The translations under genes and the position numbers were made by a program. A stretch of 30,040 nt of DNA from Bacteroidales bacterium (GTDB lineage: Bacteria; Bacteroidota; Bacteroidia; Bacteroidales; F082): the NCBI GenBank assembly GCA_029983675.1, contig JASBYY010000037.1:1-30040 (forward strand). Direction: 5' to 3'. The notes beneath the pieces were generated by a model. It was not told where the DNA came from, did no database searches, and worked only from the letters and a program-made list of their open reading frames with translations. Position 1 is the first letter of the stretch. Each line of letters begins with the position of its first letter. This document shows positions 16,517 to 24,248 of this stretch, in pieces.

Positions 16517-17746
16517 TCATTCGCCGATGCTCGATTTTGCCAGTCCCGACTTGTTGAGCTTCTGCTCGGCATAGTTGCGGTCGATAGTGAACTTCTTGAT
16601 TTTATTATCAGAAGGGAGTTCGAACATGGCATCGTTCAGAATGGCCTCCATGATGGAGCGCAGTCCACGTGCACCGAGTTTAAACTCGATGGCTTTTTCC
16701 ACAACGAAATCAAGCACCTCATCCTTGATGTCGAGTTGGATGTTGTCCATGGCAAATAGTTTGGAGAACTGTTTCACGATGGCGTTCTTGGGTTCGGTAA
16801 GGATGCGTTTCAGAGCATCTTTATCGAGCGGGTTGAGGTGGGAGAGGATGGGCAATCGTCCTACTATTTCTGGAATCAGACCGAATTTCTTCAAATCGGC
16901 GGGGGCGATGTATCTCATCATATTGTCTCTGTCGAGCACTTCTTCGGCATTGCTGCCGTATCCGATGACGTTGGCGCGTTTTCGGGCGGCGATGATGCGG
17001 TCGATGCCGTCAAAGGCTCCGCCGGCGATGAAAAGGATGTTCTTCGTGTTCACGGCGATCATCTTTTGTTCGGGATGCTTGCGCCCGCCTTGTGGCGGCA
17101 CATTGGAGACTGAGCCTTCCAACAGTTTCAACAACGCTTGCTGCACACCTTCGCCCGACACATCGCGTGTGATGCTGGGGTTATCGCTCTTGCGGGCGAT
17201 CTTGTCGATTTCATCGATAAAGACGATACCGCGTTCAGCGGCAGCGACATCATAGTCGGCAGCTTGCAACAGCCTGACGAGGATATTCTCGACATCTTCG
17301 CCAACGTAGCCCGCTTCGGTCAGCACGGTGGCATCGGCGATGGCGAAAGGTACGTTGAGCATTTTGGCGATGGTTTGTGCCAAAAGTGTTTTTCCGGTAC
17401 CCGTCTCACCAACGAGGATCATGTTCGATTTCTCGATTTCCACGTCATCGTCAGTCACCTCTTGCATGATACGTTTGTAATGGTTGTAAACGGCGACAGC
17501 AAGCACGCGCTTGGCTTCGTCCTGCCCAATGACATACTGGTCGAGAAAGGCCTTGATTTCCGCAGGTTTTTTCAAGTCCAGTTTGGGCTTCTTTCTGTTG
17601 GAGTCCGCTAAGTTGTCCCTGACAATTTCGTGCGCTTGTTCCACACAGTTATCGCAGATGTTGACGCCAATCCCTTCGATGAGTAGTTTCACATCGGAGG
17701 CTTTTCTGCCACAGAAAGAGCAAAATCCGGTTTTCTTCGTCGTCAT
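16517..17746 (-). CDS. clpX: ClpX, ATP-dependent unfoldase of ClpXP
   Basis: The 409-residue protein has the N-terminal zinc-binding domain (Cys9, Cys12, Cys31, Cys34), Walker A GETGTGKT (113-120), pore-loop GYVG (146-149), Walker B IVFIDE (174-179) and the RKH loop (GGRKHPE, about 220-226). The ClpP-docking IGF loop is IGY here (261-263), a mild aromatic substitution. ClpX recognises, unfolds and feeds substrates into ClpP. The gene starts two bases after the clpP stop and lies downstream of trigger factor, the usual tig-clpP-clpX order. Confidence 0.97.
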   Translation of the reverse strand: MTTKKTGFCSFCGRKASDVKLLIEGIGVNICDNCVEQAHEIVRDNLADSNRKKPKLDLKKPAEIKAFLDQYVIGQDEAKRVLAVAVYNHYKRIMQEVTDDDVEIEKSNMILVGETGTGKTLLAQTIAKMLNVPFAIADATVLTEAGYVGEDVENILVRLLQAADYDVAAAERGIVFIDEIDKIARKSDNPSITRDVSGEGVQQALLKLLEGSVSNVPPQGGRKHPEQKMIAVNTKNILFIAGGAFDGIDRIIAARKRANVIGYGSNAEEVLDRDNMMRYIAPADLKKFGLIPEIVGRLPILSHLNPLDKDALKRILTEPKNAIVKQFSKLFAMDNIQLDIKDEVLDFVVEKAIEFKLGARGLRSIMEAILNDAMFELPSDNKIKKFTIDRNYAEQKLNKSGLAKSSIGE

Positions 17747-17748
17747 GG

Positions 17749-18423
17749 TTACTTTTTAACCAGCACTTCGTCTATCATTCCGTAATCCTTGGCTTCGTTG
17801 GCGGTCATCCAGTAGTCGCGATCCGAATCGGCCCACACCTTGTCGTAGGGTTGTCCCGAATGCTGTGCGATGATTTCGTACAGTTCTTTCTTGAGTTTCT
17901 GGATCTCACGTGCCGTAATCTCAATTTCGGTGGCTTGACCTTCTACTCCGCCCATAGGCTGGTGGATCATCACTCTGGAATGGGCCAATGCCGTGCGTTT
18001 TCCGGCAGCGCCGGCGCAAAGCAACACGGCAGCCATCGACGCCGCCATGCCAGTGCAAATGGTGGCCACGTCGGGCGAGATGTACTGAATGGTGTCGTAG
18101 ATGCCTAATCCCGCATAAACACTGCCACCAGGCGAGTTCAGGTAAATCTGGATGTCTTTCTTCGGGTCTGCTGACTCTAAGAAAAGCAACTGCGCCTGAA
18201 TGATGTTGGCCACATAGTCGTCGATGGCAGTGCCAAGAAAGATGATGCGGTCCATCATCAGACGTGAAAACACGTCCATCTGAGCAACGTTAAGCTGGCG
18301 CTCCTCGATGATAGTGGGGGAGATGTAGCCGGCGTTGTTGATTTGCGAGATGTACTTTTCCACCCCTAAGGTGTTAATGCCGAGATGTCTCGTAGCATAT
18401 TTCTTGAACTCGTTCATGGTCAC
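17749..18423 (-). CDS. clpP: ClpP, ATP-dependent Clp protease proteolytic subunit
   Basis: The 224-residue protein has the complete serine-protease triad: Ser129 in GMAASMAA, His154 in VMIHQPMGG and Asp203 in SDRDYW. Their spacing (25 and 74) equals that of E. coli ClpP. It is made with an N-terminal segment of about 30 residues before the mature-like region, which may be processed. It forms the tetradecameric chamber of ClpXP. It lies 14 bases after tig and two bases before clpX. ATG 18417 (Met3) is an alternative start. Confidence 0.97.
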   Translation of the reverse strand: MTMNEFKKYATRHLGINTLGVEKYISQINNAGYISPTIIEERQLNVAQMDVFSRLMMDRIIFLGTAIDDYVANIIQAQLLFLESADPKKDIQIYLNSPGGSVYAGLGIYDTIQYISPDVATICTGMAASMAAVLLCAGAAGKRTALAHSRVMIHQPMGGVEGQATEIEITAREIQKLKKELYEIIAQHSGQPYDKVWADSDRDYWMTANEAKDYGMIDEVLVKK

Positions 18424-18437
18424 AAAGTGTATTAGGG

Positions 18438-19847
18438 TTATTTTTCTGCGTTATCTTCCGTTTCCTTGGCTTTGGCAGCCTTTGTCTCTTTGGCTTTAGC
18501 CTCTTTTTTGTCGGCTTTCTCAAGTTCTTTTTCAAAGTCCTTAAAGGCGACATCCTTATAAGAGACTTTCATGTTTTCTTTCAAGAAAGCGGTCATCTTC
18601 AGGTCGGCAAGTTGTCCCTTGACACTTTCGATCTGCTTGTCGTTCTTCAGGTAGCCTTCGGCGATTTTGTCGAGGCGGTCTTTCATGTCCTCTTCAAGAG
18701 TGCTGTAGTCGATTCCAGGGAAAATTTGCTTCTTGATGAAGTCCTTCACTTCTTCATCGGTGATGATAAGCTTGGTGTTTTCCTTTACGATGCTGTCTTC
18801 GATAAGCTGCCAGCGGATGCCTTTGCTGTAGTTGGCATCGTAGTCTTTTTCAACGTCTTCGGCCTTGACATTGCCTTGTCCGTTTTCAACGATCCAGCGT
18901 TTCAGGAAATTATCGGGCAGGTCGAACTTAACGGTATCTACAAGTTTGTCGATCATTTTCGATAAGAGAATGCGGTCGCTTTCGACTGTGTATTGCTTCT
19001 CCATCTCTTCTTTGACGGCGGCTTTGAAAGCATCCATGTCCTTGATGTCCTTGCCGGGGAAAATGCGGTTGAAGAAGGCCTCGTTGTATTCGGGCTTGAC
19101 TTCACGGGTAATGTCGTCAATGATGATGTTGAAATCGCTCTCAATCGGAGCATCTTCGCCCAGCAGTTTGGCGGCAGCGTCTTCGCCCATGGCCTTGGTG
19201 AAGTTGAAGATGAACTCGGCACCTGTCTCCTTGCCGGTTAGCGTTGCCTTCGACTCCTTATCGGTAACCTGATTCATGCGCAGGTAAAGGCCTTTCTTGA
19301 AGCCGTTCTCCACTTCCTTTCCGTTTTCGGCTTCGCAAACTTTCAGTTCAAGACGGTCGTCGTCGCCAACGGTTTCGGGATGGGTGATATCGGGGTTATG
19401 CTCGATAATATTGTCGATGGTCTTTTGCACTTCTTCGTCATCGGCGATGATATGGAAGAAATCGACTTTGGTCTTGGCAAGATCAACCTTGATTTCGGGA
19501 CGCAGTGCTGCCTCAAAGCTGAATTCGAGGGTTTCGTCTTTCTCGAAATCGATGGGCTTCTGGTCGGGATCATTAAGCGGATATCCGAAGAGATCGAGTT
19601 TGTTGTCAAGGATGTGCTTGTTGAGCTGCTCAGAGACGATATTGTTCAGTTGTTCCAATTTGATGCTGTTTCCGTACATCTTTTTCATCAGGCTCATCGG
19701 TGCTTTTCCAGGACGGAAACCCGGTATGTTGGCGTTGTGTTGCGCCTTTTTCAGGGCTTCATTTACTTTCGGCTCGTAGTCTTCTTTCGTAATGCTGATT
19801 GAAATGGAGATCAGATGCTCTCCCTTTGAGGTTTGCGTTGTGTTCAT
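18438..19847 (-). CDS. tig: Trigger factor, ribosome-associated chaperone
   Basis: The 469-residue protein has the ribosome-docking loop PGFRPGKAPM (42-51). A middle FKBP-like region covers about 155-250 and the long helical C-terminal chaperone region covers about 260-440. The PPIase region is divergent from the E. coli form, as is common in Bacteroidetes. The last ~30 residues are a low-complexity Lys/Ala/Glu tail (KKEAKAKETKAAKAKE). Trigger factor binds nascent chains at the ribosome exit. The ATG lies 30 bases after the 3' end of tRNA-Leu with no intervening terminator, so tig, clpP and clpX are probably transcribed from the tRNA promoter. Confidence 0.95.
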   Translation of the reverse strand: MNTTQTSKGEHLISISISITKEDYEPKVNEALKKAQHNANIPGFRPGKAPMSLMKKMYGNSIKLEQLNNIVSEQLNKHILDNKLDLFGYPLNDPDQKPIDFEKDETLEFSFEAALRPEIKVDLAKTKVDFFHIIADDEEVQKTIDNIIEHNPDITHPETVGDDDRLELKVCEAENGKEVENGFKKGLYLRMNQVTDKESKATLTGKETGAEFIFNFTKAMGEDAAAKLLGEDAPIESDFNIIIDDITREVKPEYNEAFFNRIFPGKDIKDMDAFKAAVKEEMEKQYTVESDRILLSKMIDKLVDTVKFDLPDNFLKRWIVENGQGNVKAEDVEKDYDANYSKGIRWQLIEDSIVKENTKLIITDEEVKDFIKKQIFPGIDYSTLEEDMKDRLDKIAEGYLKNDKQIESVKGQLADLKMTAFLKENMKVSYKDVAFKDFEKELEKADKKEAKAKETKAAKAKETEDNAEK

Positions 19848-19877
19848 CTTTAATATTTGATTCTCTAGTAATTTTCG

Positions 19878-19959
19878 TGCGGATGAAGGGACTCGAACCC
19901 TTACTTCTCTCGAAACCAGATCCTAAGTCTGGCGCGTCTACCAATTCCGCCACACCCGC
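19878..19959 (-). tRNA. tRNA-Leu (anticodon UAG)
   Basis: The minus strand folds as a class II tRNA: acceptor GCGGGTG with CATCCGC plus discriminator A, anticodon stem CCAGA/TCTGG with loop CTTAGGA (anticodon UAG, plus-strand 19923-19925), a 13-base variable region, and T-arm AAGGG-TTCGAGT-CCCTT. The length is 82 bases and CCA is not encoded. A perfect -7 box lies 20 bases upstream, and tig follows closely on the same strand. Confidence 0.97.
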
Positions 19960-19979
19960 AAAGTGCGTTTTTGAGGGCG

Positions 19980-19987
19980 CAAAGATA
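19980..19987 (-). promoter_or_regulatory. -7 box of the tRNA-Leu/tig/clpPX promoter
   Basis: Minus-strand TATCTTTG exactly matches TAnnTTTG, 20 bases before the tRNA-Leu 5' end. It is the only consensus -7 box I found between here and clpX. Confidence 0.55.
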
Positions 19988-20081
19988 CGGATTATTTATT
20001 TATTTACAGATGCTTTTGTTGCTAATGTGCGAAAAAATGGGTCTTTGATAAGTTCTATTTCGGTTCTTGAACAGCTATTTG

Positions 20082-20268
20082 AACCCAATTCGGTCATTAG
20101 GGTTCGTAATGATTTTTGATGGATTTTCGATTAGATTTCGTTTTTCTTTTCGTGAAGCATAGCGGGCTATGGAAACGAGAAGAAGGACGAAAGATGCCGA
20201 AAAGACGCAAAAACCATCGAACAGCAATGAAAAACCACATTCAAGCGTTCTAATGACTGATTTGGGTT
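20082..20268. mobile_element. Palindromic MITE-like element (187 bp)
   Basis: Terminal inverted repeats of 19 bp (20082-20100 and 20250-20268) match at 17 of 19 positions. Similarity continues inward: GATGG (20118-20122) opposes CCATC (20214-20218), TTCTTTTCGT opposes ACGAGAAGAA, and a perfect CATAGC-GG-GCTATG hairpin lies near the centre (20158-20171). The whole element can fold as one long imperfect hairpin. There is no transposase and no obvious target-site duplication. It lies in the 450-base gap between tRNA-Leu and the permease gene. A non-mobile palindromic repeat family is an equal possibility. Confidence 0.55.
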
Positions 20269-20332
20269 GAATGCGCTTGTTGTTTTTTTTATTATCGATA
20301 AAATTATAACGATATTTTTCCATACATTTGCC

Positions 20333-20340
20333 GCCTTGTT
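20333..20340 (+). promoter_or_regulatory. -7 box of the permease promoter
   Basis: TACATTTG exactly matches TAnnTTTG, about 70 bases before the permease ATG at 20410 and 65 bases after the palindromic element. Confidence 0.55.
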
Positions 20341-20409
20341 GCGCTGTGTGATAAAAAATCAGCAGTTCATCATCAACCACCGAGTTAAACGGATTAAACC
20401 TCTTTGAAG

Positions 20410-21870
20410 ATGAAACGAATCTATGGGGCTGAACAGCCCTTTACGCCTTTGGGTCCTTTCAAATTGCGCATCCCGTTTGTCCATTACAAGTTCGAATGGG
20501 CTGATTATGTGCAAGGCCTGTTGGTTTGCGCCGTGTGTCTGAGCGCTGTGCCTATGCTGCAGGAGTATCTGGGAATGCCTTTCGACATTGCCATCACCAT
20601 TGTCATCCTCAACGGCATTCTTTACTGCACCCACGTTTTGCTGGGCGACCCTGTTGTGCCGGGCTGGGTGACACCGGCCATTCCCATCCTAATTCTATAT
20701 GTGAATCAGTTTGACCCGGGTCCCGACAGGATGCATGCGTTGATTGCGTTTGAGTTTTTGTTGGGTCTGCTTGCGTTTGTGCTTGGGATTAGCGGGCTTG
20801 GGAAAAAAATGATCAAAATCGTACCGGCGGCAATGCAGTCCGGGATCATCGTCGGAGCAGGTATTGCTGCTGTCATCGTGGTGTTCAAGACGGGCAGTCA
20901 TTTCGACAAAACGCCGCTGACCATTGCCATTTGCATGGGAATTGGCTTTTTCCTGCTTTTTTCCAATACTTTCAGGGTGATGGCCGAACGCAACAAAATA
21001 GCCAAGTTCATTGCCAACATGGGCATCTTGCCCATCATGGTGCTGGCCGTAATACTGGGGCCTTTGGTGCTGGAGACCCCATGGCCTACCATGGAGTGGG
21101 GGTTGGTGAAACCGAATTTCAGAGGTGTGTGGAACGATTGGACCGTTTTCGGACTGGGTTTGCCGCCTGCCCGAATGTTTCTTTCGGCTATTCCTGTGGT
21201 GGCTTCCACCTATATAGTTTTGTTTGGCGATATGATTCAGGCGCAGGCTTTGATAGAAGATTGTGCTGACAAACGGCCCGATGAGAAGGTGGACTATAAC
21301 CCGAACCGCTCGCACATCATCTTTGGTATGCGCAATATGACCATGTCCATCATTGGTCCCGACCTCACCATGTGCGGCCCGCTTTGGGCTGCCATGCAGG
21401 TGGTCATCTGCGACCGCTATAAGAAAGGTCCCAAGGCAATGGAATCCATACACTCTGGTGCCGGTTCGTTCCGTTTCGGTACGCTCACGGGATATTTTTT
21501 GCTTCCTATTGTCACACTTGTGAAGCCCATCTTGGGAGTGGCGCTCGCATCAACCTTGCTCATACAGGGTTTTGTCTCGTTCCGTGTGGGTATCACCAAG
21601 GCGCGAACGTCCATCGATCTCGGTATTGCCGGTGTCATGGCGGCTATACTCGCTTCTCGTGGTGCGGCATGGGGATTGGGAGGCGGCATCATTATGAGTT
21701 TGTTGCTGCTGATGCCCATGCGTAAGCATAAGGATGAAGAGGAAAAGAAACTATCTGAATCTGAACATGGTTTGGAGCGTGAAGGCAGTGTTTTAGCAGA
21801 AAGCAAGACCGGTGTAGAACGACAACCCGAATGTCAAATGGTGCACGAAACAGTGGAAATGGAGAAATAA
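20410..21870 (+). CDS. Multipass membrane permease, xanthine/uracil or SulP-like fold (putative)
   Basis: The protein has 486 residues from ATG 20410; TTG 20404 is a weaker alternative. At least ten hydrophobic segments are visible between about residues 30 and 440. Landmarks are GDPVVPGWVTPAIPIL near TM2, AAMQSGIIVGAGIAAVIV, GPDLTMCGPLWAA, and SFRFGTLTGYFLLPI. The repeated, glycine-rich helices with short half-helices suggest the 7+7 inverted-repeat fold of nucleobase (NCS2) and SulP anion transporters, but I cannot fix the family or substrate. The C-terminal ~45 residues are a charged cytoplasmic tail (HKDEEEKKLSESEHG). It converges with the ABC permease gene, four bases apart, over a shared inverted repeat. 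Confidence 0.7.
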   Translation: MKRIYGAEQPFTPLGPFKLRIPFVHYKFEWADYVQGLLVCAVCLSAVPMLQEYLGMPFDIAITIVILNGILYCTHVLLGDPVVPGWVTPAIPILILYVNQFDPGPDRMHALIAFEFLLGLLAFVLGISGLGKKMIKIVPAAMQSGIIVGAGIAAVIVVFKTGSHFDKTPLTIAICMGIGFFLLFSNTFRVMAERNKIAKFIANMGILPIMVLAVILGPLVLETPWPTMEWGLVKPNFRGVWNDWTVFGLGLPPARMFLSAIPVVASTYIVLFGDMIQAQALIEDCADKRPDEKVDYNPNRSHIIFGMRNMTMSIIGPDLTMCGPLWAAMQVVICDRYKKGPKAMESIHSGAGSFRFGTLTGYFLLPIVTLVKPILGVALASTLLIQGFVSFRVGITKARTSIDLGIAGVMAAILASRGAAWGLGGGIIMSLLLLMPMRKHKDEEEKKLSESEHGLEREGSVLAESKTGVERQPECQMVHETVEMEK

Positions 21871-21884
21871 ACCCTCACTGTTTC
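21847..21884. terminator. Inverted repeat spanning two convergent stop codons (possible terminator)
   Basis: GAAACAGTG (21847-21855) and CACTGTTTC (21876-21884) form a perfect 9-bp stem with a 20-base loop containing the stop codons of both convergent genes. There is no T-run, so intrinsic termination is uncertain. Confidence 0.35.
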
Positions 21885-23017
21885 ACATCCAAGGCTTCCC
21901 TTAATGCGTTTCCTACCAGCATGAAAGCAAGTACAAGCAGCATGATGGCGATGCCGGGCAGTATGGCCAGATAGGTAGCATCGAGGATGATGAAAGCGTA
22001 GTTTTCCTTGATCATGCTGCCCCATGACGGCATGGGAGGCTGTACGCCGATGCCGAGAAAGCTAAGCCCTGCCTCCAATAGAATGGCAGAGGCAAAGTTG
22101 GCTGCCGATACCACGATGATGGGGTTGATGATATTGGGCAGGATGTGGCGGAAGATGATGCGCGTATTCCTGAAGCCTAAGGCGCGTCCTGCCTCGACAA
22201 AGGTCGTTTCGCGAATCGAGAGAATTTGTCCGCGCACGATGCGTGCCACCTCCACCCACATGGTCAATCCTACCGCGATGAAAACCTGCGCGATACCTTT
22301 CCCCAAGGCGAAAGTGATGGCAATGACCAGCAGCAGGGTGGGGATGGACCAAACCACGTTGATGAACCACACTACGGCATCATCGACACGTCCCCTGAAA
22401 AAACCGCCTACGCTACCGATGCTAATCCCTATGATAAGGCTGAGAAACACAGCGATGAATCCTACCGTCAGGCTGATGCGGCAACCCAGTACCAAGCGGC
22501 TGAAAAAATCGCGCCCAAACTGGTCCGTGCCTAATAAAAACTTTTGATGTTTGATGCAATGTTGCCTGATATAGGTGTTGGCGGCTTCGGCGTTGTCAAA
22601 AACCATATAGGTAAGGTCAGTATTGGCGAAGACACGTGTTTCGGAGCGGCTGTCTTTTTCAGGATTGAACAGAAAGACGGTGGTGTGCCTTTTCTCGATT
22701 TGCAGGCTGTCGAACGGCAGAAAGGTATGGCGGTCGGGTTTCCCGCTGACCAAGGTTTTCAGCCATCCTTGTTTGGGGACGGGATTCTCATTGGGAAGCA
22801 TCAGCATGTCAACCTCGAACCCTGGTTTTTGCGTGCTAAGTTCCAATAGTTGTCGGTTGGCGTGGGGCGTGGTGTCGGGGATGATGAAATAGGCGAAGAT
22901 GGCTAGCAAAGCAATGCCGATGATGAAAGCCGACGCTGTCATTCCCGGAAAGCTTTTCCTGAAACGTAGTCTTGCCGCTCTTGCTGGCGATGTCGCTTTG
23001 TCGTTTTTCTTTGCCAT
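21875..23017 (-). CDS. ABC transporter permease, oligopeptide/dipeptide (OppC/DppC) type
   Basis: The protein has 380 residues from ATG 23017 (MAKKNDKATS). A longer in-frame start at 23131 overlaps the tRNA-His promoter region and is rejected. TM1 is at about 26-46, followed by an unusually long extracytoplasmic stretch of about 110 residues (48-160; OppC usually has roughly 40). The standard permease core then follows: LGTDQFGRDFFSRL, five further helices, and the EAA loop EAGRALGFRN (275-284) that docks the ATPase. Such permeases import peptides or nickel as heterodimers with OppB. No OppA, B, D or F gene is in the window, so it is an orphan locally. A perfect -7 box ends only seven bases before the ATG. 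Confidence 0.9.
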   Translation of the reverse strand: MAKKNDKATSPARAARLRFRKSFPGMTASAFIIGIALLAIFAYFIIPDTTPHANRQLLELSTQKPGFEVDMLMLPNENPVPKQGWLKTLVSGKPDRHTFLPFDSLQIEKRHTTVFLFNPEKDSRSETRVFANTDLTYMVFDNAEAANTYIRQHCIKHQKFLLGTDQFGRDFFSRLVLGCRISLTVGFIAVFLSLIIGISIGSVGGFFRGRVDDAVVWFINVVWSIPTLLLVIAITFALGKGIAQVFIAVGLTMWVEVARIVRGQILSIRETTFVEAGRALGFRNTRIIFRHILPNIINPIIVVSAANFASAILLEAGLSFLGIGVQPPMPSWGSMIKENYAFIILDATYLAILPGIAIMLLVLAFMLVGNALREALDVKQ

Positions 23018-23024
23018 GAGGCAA

Positions 23025-23032
23025 CAAAAGTA
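23025..23032 (-). promoter_or_regulatory. -7 box of the ABC permease promoter
   Basis: Minus-strand TACTTTTG exactly matches TAnnTTTG. Only seven bases separate it from the ATG at 23017, so the transcript would be leaderless or nearly so. Confidence 0.5.
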
Positions 23033-23114
23033 GGGATTTCGCCCGAAATGAAGGCGATATTTTTGTGGGAAGAAAATTTTTTCGTCCAAATGCTGTGGGT
23101 TGAATAAAAAGTTG

Positions 23115-23122
23115 TATTTTTG
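23115..23122 (+). promoter_or_regulatory. -7 box of the tRNA-His promoter
   Basis: TATTTTTG exactly matches TAnnTTTG, 17 bases before the tRNA-His 5' end. Confidence 0.6.
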
Positions 23123-23139
23123 CAGTCGCAAATCAGATG

Positions 23140-23213
23140 GTGGATGTAGCTCAGCTGGTTAGAGTACCGGATTGTGGTTCCGAGGGTCGTGGGTTCGAAT
23201 CCCATCTTCCACC
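23140..23213 (+). tRNA. tRNA-His (anticodon GUG)
   Basis: The 74-base cloverleaf has acceptor GTGGATG/CTTCCAC, D-arm GCTC/GAGT, anticodon loop TTGTGGT (GUG at 23174-23176) and T-arm GTGGG-TTCGAAT-CCCAT. A genome-encoded G-1 (23139) faces discriminator C73 (23213), the tRNA-His identity pair. Weak points are a U6-U67 mismatch, a G10-U25 wobble and a C27-A43 mismatch at the top of the anticodon stem. CCA is not encoded. A strong terminator follows. Confidence 0.95.
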
Positions 23214-23215
23214 CA

Positions 23216-23247
23216 TTAAAAAAAGAGGCTTCAAGCCTCTTTTTTTG
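23216..23247. terminator. Bidirectional terminator between tRNA-His and dapD
   Basis: AGAGGCTT (23224-23231) and AAGCCTCT (23233-23240) form a perfect palindrome around one base, flanked by an A-run on the left and seven Ts on the right. It can end both the tRNA-His transcript and the convergent dapD transcript. Confidence 0.85.
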
Positions 23248-23263
23248 TTTTTATCGATCTTCA

Positions 23264-24085
23264 TCAAATGGGAACGCTGAAATCGCGCAAGGCATCGTTA
23301 AGAGAAGTCTTTAGGTCGGTTGATGCTTTTCGTTTTCCGATGATGAGTGCGCAAGGCACCTGAAAGTCACCGGCAGGGAAGTGCTTGGTATAGCTTCCCG
23401 GAATCACCACGGAACGCGCAGGCACCACGCCTTCGTAGCAAGCGAGTTCCTTTGAGCTGACATCGATGATTTTCGTAGAACCCGTGATAACCGTATTGGC
23501 CCCCAAAACAACTTCCTCTTCAAGGTGCACGCCTTCCACCACCACACAGCGCGAACCGATGAAACAATGGTCTTCGATGATAACGGGCTGTGCTTGAACA
23601 GGTTCCAATACGCCGCCTATGCCAACGCCGCCGCTGAGGTGCACGTTTTTCCCAATTTGAGCGCATGAACCTACCGTTGCCCAAGTATCGACCATGGTGC
23701 CGCTATCGACATAAGCCCCGATGTTCACGTAGGAAGGCATGAGCACGCAGCCTCGGTTGATGAAACTTCCGTAGCGTGCAGTTGCGGGCGGAACCACACG
23801 GACACCGGAGTTTTCAAAGCCTTTTTTCAACGGAATCTTATCGTAATACTCGAAAATGCCGACTTCCTGCGGTTGCATCTGGCTGATTTGGAAATAAAGC
23901 AACACGGCCTCCTTGATCCAATCGTTCACCACCCAGTTGTTGCTTGTCGTGTCTTTTTCGGCAACCCGAATGTGACCCGAATCCAAGAGAGAAATGGCTT
24001 CACAGATGGCATCCTTTGTTTTGGCTTCCGTCAACAGGTTGCGGTCTTCCCAAGCGGCTTTTATGGTGTTTTTCAATGTGTCCAT
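23264..24085 (-). CDS. dapD: 2,3,4,5-tetrahydropyridine-2,6-dicarboxylate N-succinyltransferase
   Basis: The protein has 273 residues from ATG 24085 (MDTLKNTIKAAWEDRNLL), the same size as E. coli DapD. The in-frame TTG at 24103 overlaps a perfect -7 box and is rejected. After an alpha-helical N-terminal domain, residues about 100-240 contain left-handed beta-helix hexapeptide repeats (VNIGAYVDSGTMVDTWATVG, CAQIGKNVHLSGGVGIGGVL). The enzyme succinylates tetrahydrodipicolinate in the lysine and diaminopimelate pathway. The succinylase branch is notable because many Bacteroidetes use the aminotransferase branch (DapL). It diverges from ruvX and converges with tRNA-His. Confidence 0.95.
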   Translation of the reverse strand: MDTLKNTIKAAWEDRNLLTEAKTKDAICEAISLLDSGHIRVAEKDTTSNNWVVNDWIKEAVLLYFQISQMQPQEVGIFEYYDKIPLKKGFENSGVRVVPPATARYGSFINRGCVLMPSYVNIGAYVDSGTMVDTWATVGSCAQIGKNVHLSGGVGIGGVLEPVQAQPVIIEDHCFIGSRCVVVEGVHLEEEVVLGANTVITGSTKIIDVSSKELACYEGVVPARSVVIPGSYTKHFPAGDFQVPCALIIGKRKASTDLKTSLNDALRDFSVPI

Positions 24086-24100
24086 AGCGAAAAATTTCAG

Positions 24101-24108
24101 CAAAGATA
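24101..24108 (-). promoter_or_regulatory. -7 box of the dapD promoter
   Basis: Minus-strand TATCTTTG exactly matches TAnnTTTG, 15 bases before the dapD ATG at 24085, and decides that start. Confidence 0.6.
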
Positions 24109-24248
24109 GTGCTTTTTAGAAGGTGATACGAATAGAGGCGGCATTATTATTTTCATCGAAGTCGTAAAACGGCTCTTCATTCTTTCACTTTACATGGAGA
24201 TGTTTTCTGCCCAAATAGCCAAGCTGTCGGTATGTCGTGAATTATTGC

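Noticed and set aside
20075..20380. 101-codon open frame on the minus strand
   Set aside because: It runs through the palindromic element and the permease promoter, and its sequence is explained by the repeat.
19960..20409. CRISPR array or integrated-element attachment site next to tRNA-Leu
   Set aside because: There are no regularly spaced repeats, no duplicate of the tRNA 3' end and no integrase gene; the palindromic element explains the structure.
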